Below, piece after piece: positions 1 to 6,344 of a stretch of DNA of 51,863 bases (the stretch's first letter is position 1; each line of letters starts with the position of its first letter). A model generated the notes under the pieces. It was given only the letters and a program-made list of their open reading frames with translations, did no database searches and was not told where the DNA came from. Both the position numbers and the translations under genes were made by a program. This stretch comes from Bacteroidaceae bacterium (GTDB lineage: Bacteria > Bacteroidota > Bacteroidia > Bacteroidales > Bacteroidaceae), in assembly GCA_017940565.1 (NCBI GenBank), contig JAGAYH010000047.1:1-51863 (forward strand), read 5' to 3'.

Positions 1-205
1 CGGGGCTTGCGGGGTTCAGGCGCAGGGCTTCCATGTAGTCTTCCATGGCCTGTTGCCAGCGGCCTGCCCTGTAGTGGGCCTTGCCGCGCAGGTAGTAGAG
101 GCTGTCGTCGGCCCCTCTTGCGGCGATGAGGCGGTCGAGCGCGGCGAGCGCCCCGAGGGTGTCTCCCGCGGCCAGCATCTGTTCTATGTCGTGCCTCTCG
201 CTCAT
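1..205 (-). CDS. TPR repeat protein, N-terminal part (gene runs off the window edge)
   Basis: The first 68 codons of a minus-strand gene whose 3' end lies outside the window. The protein begins MSERHDIEQMLAAGDTLGAL and continues with the helix-turn-helix spacing of tetratricopeptide repeats: a YYLRGKAHYRAGRWQQAMED stretch around residues 41-60, followed by ALRLNP, is a textbook TPR repeat, with the G/A/Y positions and the final proline in place. TPRs are protein-protein interaction modules; no function can be assigned from this fragment. There is no signal peptide, so a cytoplasmic location is likely. The start was chosen because a TAnnTTTG promoter lies about 20 bases upstream and no earlier in-frame ATG follows it. 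Confidence 0.75.
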   Translation of the reverse strand, partial: MSERHDIEQMLAAGDTLGALAALDRLIAARGADDSLYYLRGKAHYRAGRWQQAMEDYMEALRLNPASP

Positions 206-225
206 GCGCCGGTCGTTGTCGTTTG

Positions 226-233
226 CAAAGTTA
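226..233 (-). promoter_or_regulatory. -7 promoter element for the TPR gene
   Basis: Read on the minus strand this is TAACTTTG, an exact match to the Bacteroidetes -7 consensus TAnnTTTG, ending about 20 bases before the ATG of the TPR gene. No clear -33 element is visible. Confidence 0.6.
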
Positions 234-344
234 ATTTATTAAAGGTGGGCCGGGGGGCGTCTGCGGGAATTAAAGGTTTATTAACGCGATTTTTTTCGAC
301 TTTTTCGCGCTGTCTGATTTAAGTTTCTGTGAAAGAACAACAAG

Positions 345-394
345 AAGAGGCCGGCCGTGAGTTTCTACTGAAACAAACAGTCGGACCTCTTTTT
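345..394. repeat. Imperfect inverted repeat between the HU-like gene and the TPR gene
   Basis: Positions 345-353 and 382-391 can pair as a 9-bp stem with one bulged base. On the plus strand it ends in a run of T, like a terminator, but no plus-strand gene precedes it. On the minus strand it would sit between the HU-like and TPR genes and lacks a T run. The rest of the 258-bp gap (206-463) holds only the TPR promoter. Its role is uncertain. Confidence 0.3.
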
Positions 395-463
395 GCGCAG
401 TCGGCGCGGAATGTGCACGTTGGTTCTTCCTGTTGTGCACTCATCCGAAATTTAGCGTCCGGC

Positions 464-877
464 TTATGCCCCGGTGCCGTCGGCGGCCGCCTTTTTGGGG
501 GCGAGGAAACGGAGGTTGGGGTTGGTGAGCTGGAACTGTCCGAGCATGCGGCGCGACTTGCGGAAGCGCACCATGACGGCCTTGATGTTTTCGCTGGTCA
601 CCTTGTCCTCCGATTCGCTGGGGCGCGACTTGAGGGTGACGTGGAAAGAGCCCAGCTGGCCCAGGCGCACGGAGTTGCCGGCCTGCAGGTTGCTGATGAC
701 CTGTTCCTCGAGCGTGGCCAGCACGGCGAGGATGTCGGCGCGGTGTACGGTGCACTCGGCTTGGATGGCGTCGGCAATCTGGTCGAAGCCCACACTCTTC
801 TCGTTCTCTACGGCTGCATAGTAAGCGATCCGGCCGTTCTTCGGATTCTTGCGCTTCATGGCTTTGTACTTAATCAT
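464..877 (-). CDS. HU-like DNA-binding protein (Bacteroidetes HU-related family)
   Basis: A 137-residue protein of the histone-like HU/IHF fold, in the divergent form common in Bacteroidetes (about 120-160 residues, longer than the 90 residues of classic HU). Visible features are a basic N-terminus (MIKYKAMKRKNPKNGR), a helical dimerisation part (residues about 28-70), and the beta-arm region around RLGQLGSFHVTLKSRPS, which matches the GxGxF-type turn of HU proteins. The C-terminus is a basic/Ala tail. It probably binds and bends DNA in the nucleoid. It is a monocistronic gene with its own promoter just upstream. M7 is an alternative start; the first ATG fits the usual N-terminus of the family. 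Confidence 0.8.
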   Translation of the reverse strand: MIKYKAMKRKNPKNGRIAYYAAVENEKSVGFDQIADAIQAECTVHRADILAVLATLEEQVISNLQAGNSVRLGQLGSFHVTLKSRPSESEDKVTSENIKAVMVRFRKSRRMLGQFQLTNPNLRFLAPKKAAADGTGA

Positions 878-904
878 AGTATTAGTTTTATTGGTTAGAC
901 AATG

Positions 905-912
905 TAAAGTTA
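905..912 (-). promoter_or_regulatory. Probable -7 element for the HU-like gene
   Basis: Minus-strand TAACTTTA, one mismatch from TAnnTTTG, placed about 28 bases upstream of the HU-like start codon. Confidence 0.4.
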
Positions 913-1006
913 CGAAATTTCAGCGGGAAATGCAAGTTTTCCGCCCGTTTTTTTGCACTGCCGGTGCCACTTTTTTTCCTTCTCCCGCGCAGGCAAAATT
1001 CACCGT

Positions 1007-1027
1007 GTGGTCGGTCCGACCGACCAC
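1007..1027. repeat. Perfect 21-bp dyad upstream of the ATPase gene (site A)
   Basis: The arms GTGGTCGGTC and GACCGACCAC are exact complements around a single central base. The dyad lies about 130 bp upstream of the -7 box of the ATPase gene, in a 396-bp gene-free stretch (878-1273). The same two 10-bp arms recur at the 3' end of that gene (site C). It looks like an operator, but the protein that binds it is unknown. Confidence 0.7.
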
Positions 1028-1066
1028 CTGTTTTCGCCTCTATCCGTCTGATAATAAATCCGTAAA

Positions 1067-1089
1067 GGTGGTCGGCAGGGTGGTCGGCA
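1067..1089. repeat. Tandem direct repeat GGTGGTCGGCA (site B)
   Basis: Two exact 11-bp copies, at 1067-1077 and 1079-1089, with a 12-bp period. They share the GTGGTCGG half-site with the dyads at 1007 and 2390 and lie 40-60 bp upstream of the -33 element of the ATPase promoter, where an upstream regulator could bind. Confidence 0.65.
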
Positions 1090-1129
1090 AAATTTTTCCT
1101 TTTTCCGTGGAAATTGCTGCGCTGTCTGC

Positions 1130-1160
1130 TTGCATCGCTCTGCGGAATTTTGTAACTTTG
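1130..1160 (+). promoter_or_regulatory. Promoter of the RecA-type ATPase gene
   Basis: TTGC at 1130-1133, a spacer of exactly 19 bp, then TAACTTTG at 1153-1160. This is the Bacteroidetes -33/-7 architecture. It predicts a 5' leader of about 105 bases, which ends with a direct repeat TTAACCATT (1242-1250 and 1253-1261) just before the start codon. Confidence 0.7.
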
Positions 1161-1273
1161 TAGGTACATAACACGAGGAAAATCGACGTTTTTTCTCACT
1201 GTGGCAAACACGTGGGTGGGGATGTCCGAGATTCTGAGTTGTTAACCATTCTTTAACCATTAAGTGCTTTAAA

Positions 1274-2470
1274 ATGAACAAAGAGAAAGAGAAAGCCGCC
1301 GTTGAGCGGCCTGCGGGCGATGTGCCCGCAGTGAAGAAAATTCCCCGGATACCTGTGCTGGGGAGAGTGATTGAACGTCTGGAAGGCTGCGCCGGCGGCG
1401 GTCGCGGCGATTCGGGGCACGAGGGCTACTTCGGGCTGCTCCATGCGCAGAACATGCAGGAGATGCTCGGCGAGACGGCGATGGAACCCTCGGAGGACCT
1501 TTACCGGGGGCTGTGGTACCGCGGCACGGTGAGCATCCTCTTCGGCGACAACGGCATCGGAAAGTCGGTGCTCGCCATGCAGATGGCCCTCCACGTGGCC
1601 AAGGCCCATCCCGGCGAGGTGCTGCTCTATCTGGACATGGAGATGACGCGCAAGCAGATGAAGCGGCGCTATCACGACGCGCTGGAGAACCGCGACGCCG
1701 AGTTCCCTCCCAACTTCATCTACGTCGGTCCCCAATGGGACGAGCTCGACACCCTCCAGGGCGCGCGCAGTGCCAGCAAGAACATGGAGGGGCTCTTCCG
1801 CATGAGCCTCCAGAAGGTGATCGACAGCGACTCGAGAGGCCAGGACGTCTCCTTTGTGGTGATAGACAACCTCACGTCGCTGCTTCCCGACGGCGAGAAA
1901 GGCGAGGTGGTCACGCCCTTCATGCTCTGGCTGAACCAGATGAAGCAGGCGCGCGGCATGAGCTTCCTGATGCTGGCCCACACGCCGAAGGTGCTCGACT
2001 GCGAACCGCTCCACAAGAACCACCTCTCTGGCAGCAAGCGCATCAGCAACGCCGCCGACCTGCTGGTGGGCATGAAGCGCGTGTGGAAGTCGAAGGACGT
2101 CTACGTCAAGATGCTCAAAAACCGCGAGGCAGCCGTGGAGCGCGACGACGACGAGGTGGTGCGCCTGCGTATGGCCCGCCACGGCGCCCTGCTGGAGTTT
2201 GAAGAAGTGGGCGTGGTCAAGGAGAGCGACTGCCTGCCCGAGCTGGTGGTCACTGAAGCCCGCCGAGCCCAGGACACCTCCGACCGCGACCGCCAGGTGG
2301 CCGAGATGCTGCGCCAGGGAATGAGCGAGCGCAAAATCAGTCAGGCACTGCACATTTCACACTCCACCGTCAACGCCATCAAGCGCAGGGTGGTCGGTCG
2401 GTCGGACCGACCACACGATGAAAAAAATGCGCCCGCCGCTGCCGCCGCCGCGACACAGCCCGCGCCCTGA
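1274..2470 (+). CDS. RecA-like AAA family ATPase with C-terminal helix-turn-helix
   Basis: 398 residues. A P-loop (GDNGIGKS, about residues 93-100) and a hydrophobic Walker B strand ending in Asp (VVIDN, about 195-199) define a RecA/RepA-type ATPase domain like the AAA_25 group. The middle contains LLYLDMEMT, typical of hexameric RecA-like folds. From about residue 340, EMLRQGMSERKISQALHISHSTVNAIKRR reads as a LuxR/sigma-type helix-turn-helix, so the protein probably binds DNA. The last 25 residues are low-complexity Ala/Pro. The gene stands alone, with its own promoter and terminator. Related proteins handle plasmid replication or DNA repair, but the exact role here is not known. The final helix is encoded partly by a GGTCGGTC repeat (site C). 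Confidence 0.75.
   Translation: MNKEKEKAAVERPAGDVPAVKKIPRIPVLGRVIERLEGCAGGGRGDSGHEGYFGLLHAQNMQEMLGETAMEPSEDLYRGLWYRGTVSILFGDNGIGKSVLAMQMALHVAKAHPGEVLLYLDMEMTRKQMKRRYHDALENRDAEFPPNFIYVGPQWDELDTLQGARSASKNMEGLFRMSLQKVIDSDSRGQDVSFVVIDNLTSLLPDGEKGEVVTPFMLWLNQMKQARGMSFLMLAHTPKVLDCEPLHKNHLSGSKRISNAADLLVGMKRVWKSKDVYVKMLKNREAAVERDDDEVVRLRMARHGALLEFEEVGVVKESDCLPELVVTEARRAQDTSDRDRQVAEMLRQGMSERKISQALHISHSTVNAIKRRVVGRSDRPHDEKNAPAAAAAATQPAP
2390..2414. repeat. Dyad inside the 3' end of the ATPase gene (site C)
   Basis: The same arms as site A, GTGGTCGGTC (2390-2399) and GACCGACCAC (2405-2414), here separated by GGTCG instead of one base. It equals the reverse complement of site A with one extra GGTC tetramer. 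It encodes the VVGRSDRP segment after the helix-turn-helix. In RNA it would form a 10-bp hairpin with a 5-base loop. Confidence 0.7.
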
Positions 2471-2503
2471 CCGGCCATCACCAAGTCTAATACCATGAAT
2501 TGA

Positions 2504-2545
2504 GGCCTTTCCCAAGTCAAAAACAGCCGGAAAGGCCCTTTTTTT
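2504..2545 (+). terminator. Intrinsic terminator of the ATPase gene
   Basis: A perfect 9-bp stem (GGCCTTTCC at 2504-2512 with GGAAAGGCC at 2529-2537), followed by seven T residues. Confidence 0.85.
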
Positions 2546-2620
2546 ACCCCGAAAACAGGAAAAATGGCCCCGCAAGGCGAAAAAATTGCCGGAAAATGCA
2601 TCTGAATGATTAAAAATAAG

Positions 2621-2628
2621 TAATTTTG
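2621..2628 (+). promoter_or_regulatory. -7 element of the rplM-rpsI promoter
   Basis: TAATTTTG, an exact Bacteroidetes -7 match. It predicts a transcript start near 2634 and a leader of about 120 bases before rplM. No convincing -33 element is seen. Confidence 0.65.
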
Positions 2629-2633
2629 CACGC

Positions 2634-2756
2634 CGATTATTATCAACCGGCCCAAAAAGCCGGTCAGCGCGAGGAAGCACGCCGCCGTTTTTGGCCGAAC
2701 GCGGCGCGGCCCGGACGCAAAAAAAACTTAGTAGTAACAAAATTAAAACGTAAAAA
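2634..2756 (+). promoter_or_regulatory. Structured rplM leader, candidate ribosomal-protein autoregulatory RNA
   Basis: The leader holds a hairpin ACCGGC (2646-2651) / GCCGGT (2659-2664) with a 7-base loop, then a second stem CGCCGC (2680-2685) / GCGGCG (2701-2706) with a 15-base loop, then an A-rich single-stranded stretch up to the GTG start. Ribosomal protein leaders that bind their own product are common, and one has been proposed for uL13 in Bacteroidia. Whether this leader belongs to that class was not tested. Confidence 0.5.
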
Positions 2757-3218
2757 GTGAACACATTAAGTTACAAGACCAATTCCGTCAATCAGGAAAC
2801 GGCACAGAAAGAGTGGGTCGTAGTAGACGCCACCGACCAAGTGCTTGGCCGCCTTTGCACCAAAGTGGCAAAACTCCTGCGCGGCAAGTACAAACCGACA
2901 TTCACCCCGCACGTTGACTGCGGCGACAATGTGATTATTATCAACGCCGACAAGGTGGTTCTCACCGGCAACAAGTGGAACGACCGCGTTTACCTGCGCT
3001 ACACCGGCTACCCCGGAGGCCAGCGCGAAAGCACTCCCGCCAGCATCATGGCAAAACCCAACGGCGCCGACCGTCTGGTGCGCCGCGTGGTGAAAGGCAT
3101 GCTCCCCAAGAACAAGCTGGGCGCCCGCCTGCTCGACAACCTCTACATCTACGCCGGAGCCGAGCACAAGCAGGAAGCGCAGAAGCCCAAAACAATTGAT
3201 ATTAATCAGTATAAATAA
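2757..3218 (+). CDS. rplM: 50S ribosomal protein L13 (uL13)
   Basis: 153 residues, full length for the family. It shows the L13 core: WVVVDATDQVLGRLCTKVAKLLRGKYKPTF near the N-terminus, then HVDCGDNVIIINADKVVLTGNKW, and GMLPKNKLG near the C-terminus. L13 is an early assembly protein of the large subunit. The start is a GTG at 2757. It gives the N-terminus MNTLSYKT, which matches the MDTLSYKT-type start of relatives, so the GTG is credible. rpsI follows after 8 bases, the conserved L13-S9 pairing. Confidence 0.97.
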   Translation: MNTLSYKTNSVNQETAQKEWVVVDATDQVLGRLCTKVAKLLRGKYKPTFTPHVDCGDNVIIINADKVVLTGNKWNDRVYLRYTGYPGGQRESTPASIMAKPNGADRLVRRVVKGMLPKNKLGARLLDNLYIYAGAEHKQEAQKPKTIDINQYK

Positions 3219-3226
3219 TCAGCAGC

Positions 3227-3613
3227 ATGGAAACTATCAATGCATTAGGTCGCCGCAAAAGTGCCGTGGCACGCGTGTACGTCACCGAAGGCAGCGGAAA
3301 GATCATCATCAATAAGAGAGAATTGGCAGACTACTTCCCCTCTGAAATCCTCCAGTATGTCGTAAAGCAACCCCTGGAGACCCTCGGCGTCGCCGACAAG
3401 TACGACATCAAGCTCAACATCTTCGGCGGCGGCTTCACAGGCCAGTCGCAAGCCGCGCGCCTGGCTATCGCCCGCGCCTTGGTGAAGATCAACGAGGAAG
3501 ACAAGAGCACCCTGCGCGCCGCAGGCTTCGTCACACGCGACCCCCGCGAGGTGGAGCGCAAGAAGCCCGGACAGCCCAAGGCCCGCCGCAGATTCCAGTT
3601 CAGCAAACGTTAA
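3227..3613 (+). CDS. rpsI: 30S ribosomal protein S9 (uS9)
   Basis: 128 residues, normal length. The N-terminal NALGRRKSAVARVYV and the C-terminal basic tail KKPGQPKARRRFQFSKR are diagnostic; the last Lys-Arg reaches the P-site tRNA in ribosome structures. It is transcribed with rplM. The next gene, rpsB, starts 150 bases downstream with no terminator between, so the four ribosomal/translation genes probably form one operon. Confidence 0.97.
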   Translation: METINALGRRKSAVARVYVTEGSGKIIINKRELADYFPSEILQYVVKQPLETLGVADKYDIKLNIFGGGFTGQSQAARLAIARALVKINEEDKSTLRAAGFVTRDPREVERKKPGQPKARRRFQFSKR

Positions 3614-3763
3614 TTCCTGGATTGGAAATATAACGTTTAGTATCTAAATCGCCGGGATTCCCTGCCGACAGCCCCAATGCGGACTATATATAATAAGGTA
3701 TAGACTACCCGGAGATTGGTTTAAGAAACACAAAAGAAAGTAAACGAAAAAATTATCACGACA

Positions 3764-4642
3764 ATGTCAAGAACAAATTTTGAACAACTTCTCGAAGCCG
3801 GCTGTCATTTCGGCCACATGAAAAGAAAATGGAACCCGGCAATGGCTCCCTATATCTATATGGAGCGCAACGGCATCCATATCCTCGACCTCCACAAAAC
3901 CGTCGCCAAAATCGACGAAGCCGCCGAGGCTATGAAACAAATCGCCAAGTCAGGAAAGAAAATCCTGTTTGTTGCTACTAAAAAACAGGCCAAGGAAGTG
4001 GTCGCCCAAAGAGCCACCTCCGTAGGCATGCCCTACGTCATCGAACGCTGGCCGGGCGGCATGCTCACCAACTTCACCACCATCCGCAAGGCCGTGAAGA
4101 AGATGGCCAACATCGACCGCATGACGGCCGACGGCACCTACGCCAACCTCTCCAAAAGAGAAATACTCCAGATCTCGCGCCAGCGCGCCAAGCTCGAAAA
4201 GAACCTCGGCAGCATCGCCGACCTCACACGTCTGCCCTCCGCACTCTTCGTAGTCGATGTCTATAAAGAATACATCGCCGTGCACGAGGCCAACCGTCTG
4301 GGCATACCCGTATTCGGCATCGTCGACACCAACAGCGACCCGCGCAATGTCGATTTCGTCATCCCCGCCAACGACGACGCCACCAAGAGCATCGACGTTA
4401 TCCTGGGCGCCTGCTGCGAAGCCATCAGCGAAGGCCTCGAAGAGCGCAAGGTAGAAAAGGCTGACGCCGAAGCCGCCGAAGCTCAGGCCGAGGCAGAGGC
4501 TCCTGAAGCCGAAGACAAGCCCCGCCGCCGCCGCACACAGCGCGCCCGCGTGGAGAAGAGCGAAGAGAAAGCCGCCGACGAAGCTCCCGCTGAGGAACCG
4601 GCCGAAGAAACGCCGGCCGAAGAGGCTCCCGAAGCAGAATAA
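3764..4642 (+). CDS. rpsB: 30S ribosomal protein S2 (uS2) with a long charged C-terminal tail
   Basis: 292 residues, against about 240-260 for typical S2. The core is clear: LLEAGCHFGHMKRKWNPAM at the N-terminus, then the KKQAKEVV and ERWPGGMLTNF motifs, and FGIVDTNSDP near residue 185. From about residue 225 the protein becomes a tail rich in Glu, Ala and Pro, with a central Arg cluster (KPRRRRTQRAR). Such extensions occur in Bacteroidetes S2 and are probably disordered. Its partner tsf follows after 31 bases, the widespread rpsB-tsf pair. Confidence 0.96.
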   Translation: MSRTNFEQLLEAGCHFGHMKRKWNPAMAPYIYMERNGIHILDLHKTVAKIDEAAEAMKQIAKSGKKILFVATKKQAKEVVAQRATSVGMPYVIERWPGGMLTNFTTIRKAVKKMANIDRMTADGTYANLSKREILQISRQRAKLEKNLGSIADLTRLPSALFVVDVYKEYIAVHEANRLGIPVFGIVDTNSDPRNVDFVIPANDDATKSIDVILGACCEAISEGLEERKVEKADAEAAEAQAEAEAPEAEDKPRRRRTQRARVEKSEEKAADEAPAEEPAEETPAEEAPEAE

Positions 4643-4673
4643 TCTTAATTTCAATATCCTAAAAAACAAAACT

Positions 4674-5672
4674 ATGGCAGTAACAATAGCAGACATCACC
4701 AAACTGCGCAAACTTACCGGCGCCGGTTTGGCCGATTGCAAAAAGGCTCTCGAAGAGTCTGACAACAATATCGACGCCGCCATCGAAATCATCCGCGCCA
4801 AGGGACAGGCTGTCGCAGCCAAGCGTTCCGACCGCGATGCCTCCGAAGGCTGTGTGCTCGCTAAGTACGAAAATGGCTTTGCCGCCATCATCGCCCTGAA
4901 GTGTGAAACCGACTTCGTGGCCAACAATGCTGATTTCGTGAAGCTTACCCGTGACATTCTCGACCTTGCCGTAGCCAACAAGTGCAAAGACCTCGAGGAA
5001 GTCAAGGCTCTCACCCTCGGCGGCGTATCCGTGGCTCAGGCCGTCGTTGACCGCAGCGGCATCACCGGCGAAAAAATGGAGCTCGACGGCTATATGACCA
5101 TCGAAGGCGAAAATGTTGCCGTCTATGACCACATGGGCAAGCACACTCTGGCCACTATGGTACAACTCAGTCAGGACAACCCCGACGCAGCCCACAAAAT
5201 CGCCATGCAAGTGGCCGCCATGCGTCCCGTAGCCCTCGACGAAGCTTCCGTTCCCCAGCAGATTAAGGACCAGGAGCTTGAGGTTGCCATCCAGAAGACG
5301 AAGGAAGAGCAGGTCGAGAAGGCTGTAGTGGCCGCTCTGAAGAAGGCCGGCATCAATGCAAACCTTGTTGACAGCGACGACCACATTGAATCGAACATGG
5401 CAAAGGGCTGGCTTACTCAGGAAGAGGCTGACCGCGCCCGCCAGATTAAGAAGGAAACCGCTGAACAGAAGGCAGCCAACCTGCCCGAGCAGATGATTCA
5501 GAACATCGCTCAGGGACGTATGGCCAAGTTCTTCAAGGAAAACTGCCTGGCCGAGCAAGAGTTCCAATTTGCCGACTCTGCCGAGAAAGTCACCGTCACA
5601 CAGTGGCTCCAGCAGCAGGATAAGGACCTGAAGGTGCTTGACTTCAAGCGCTTCACCCTGCGTTCGGAATAA
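4674..5672 (+). CDS. tsf: Translation elongation factor Ts
   Basis: 332 residues. The N-terminal UBA-like domain carries the signature LRKLTGAGLADCKKALEES. It is followed by the TDFVANN motif (around residue 80), which in EF-Ts contacts EF-Tu and displaces the Mg/GDP. EF-Ts recycles EF-Tu-GDP in the cytoplasm. The gene is last in the rplM-rpsI-rpsB-tsf run and is followed at once by a strong terminator. The length is somewhat longer than the E. coli protein (283), as in other Bacteroidetes. Confidence 0.96.
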   Translation: MAVTIADITKLRKLTGAGLADCKKALEESDNNIDAAIEIIRAKGQAVAAKRSDRDASEGCVLAKYENGFAAIIALKCETDFVANNADFVKLTRDILDLAVANKCKDLEEVKALTLGGVSVAQAVVDRSGITGEKMELDGYMTIEGENVAVYDHMGKHTLATMVQLSQDNPDAAHKIAMQVAAMRPVALDEASVPQQIKDQELEVAIQKTKEEQVEKAVVAALKKAGINANLVDSDDHIESNMAKGWLTQEEADRARQIKKETAEQKAANLPEQMIQNIAQGRMAKFFKENCLAEQEFQFADSAEKVTVTQWLQQQDKDLKVLDFKRFTLRSE

Positions 5673-5702
5673 TAGTAACTGAGATTTTTTACACATTTTT
5701 TT

Positions 5703-5738
5703 AAGTGGCCGCCGAAGTGATTCGGTGGCCACTTTTTT
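5703..5738 (+). terminator. Strong intrinsic terminator after tsf
   Basis: A 14-bp stem (5703-5716 with 5721-5734) with one G-T pair and a GTGA loop, followed by TTTT. It closes the ribosomal protein operon. The rest of the 308-bp gap (5673-5980) is AT-rich and holds only the padR promoter. Confidence 0.92.
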
Positions 5739-5876
5739 GTTGCCTTTATATTTTTGTGCTGTCGCTGCATGGCTGCGTGAATATTTTTTCTGTTTTTTCT
5801 TACATACTAATTCATCGATAATGAGCGTGTTGAAGAAAATCTGTTGAAAAAGTTGAAAAATTTTTAGTCCTATGTA

Positions 5877-5907
5877 TTGCAAGGTATATAAGAAATGTGT
5901 AATTTTG
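5877..5907 (+). promoter_or_regulatory. Promoter of the padR-pspC operon
   Basis: TTGC at 5877-5880, a 19-bp spacer, then TAATTTTG at 5900-5907. The leader would be about 70 bases. PadR regulators often repress their own promoter, so an operator may lie nearby, but no clear dyad was found. Confidence 0.7.
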
Positions 5908-5980
5908 CATTGTCCAATAGAACTTATGTGTAAACTGAGTTCTGGACGAAATCGGATTTATTAACCAATCATGTAGGACA

Positions 5981-6343
5981 ATGAACGTAGAAAACGCGAA
6001 ATCGCAAATGCGCAAAGGGATGTTGGAATATTGCATCCTGTTGCTCCTGCGCGCGGAAGCGTCGTATGCCAACGACATCATCGAAAAGCTCAAAGAAGCT
6101 CAGCTGCTGGTGGTGGAGGGCACGATTTACCCGTTGCTGACGCGCCTGAAGAACGAAGGCCTGCTGGCCTACAACTGGATAGAGTCGCCCCGCGGGGCGC
6201 CACGCAAGTACTACACGCTCACACCCAAGGGCAGCGAATGGCTGGTGGGTCTCAACGCGGCGTGGAGTGAACTGTCGAACACGGTGGCCCGGCTCAAGGA
6301 TTTGAAAGTAACCATTCCTGAAAACGAAAATATTAATTTATAA
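5981..6343 (+). CDS. PadR family transcriptional regulator
   Basis: 120 residues, the size of small (subfamily 2) PadR proteins: a winged helix-turn-helix plus one dimerisation helix. Visible motifs are QMRKGMLEYCILLLLR (helix 1), EGTIYPLLTRLKNEGLL (recognition helix, with the conserved YPLL-RLxxxGLL pattern) and RKYYTLTPKGSEWL (wing). PadR proteins are ligand- or stress-responsive repressors. The next gene starts one base after the stop codon, so this regulator and the PspC protein are translated from one message, and the regulator probably controls its membrane partner. Confidence 0.93.
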   Translation: MNVENAKSQMRKGMLEYCILLLLRAEASYANDIIEKLKEAQLLVVEGTIYPLLTRLKNEGLLAYNWIESPRGAPRKYYTLTPKGSEWLVGLNAAWSELSNTVARLKDLKVTIPENENINL

Positions 6344-6344
6344 G

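Noticed and set aside
345-394. Terminator on the plus strand near the left edge
   Set aside because: Stem and T run exist, but no plus-strand gene precedes it; kept only as an inverted repeat.
1253-2353. 366-codon minus-strand frame
   Set aside because: It lies wholly antisense to the ATPase gene, whose P-loop and helix-turn-helix are clear; His/Leu/Val/Ala-rich composition is typical of a shadow frame in GC-rich DNA.
3950-5014. 354-codon minus-strand frame
   Set aside because: Antisense to rpsB and tsf, no recognisable domain.
4659-5882. 407-codon minus-strand frame
   Set aside because: Antisense to tsf and its terminator; no domain, no promoter.
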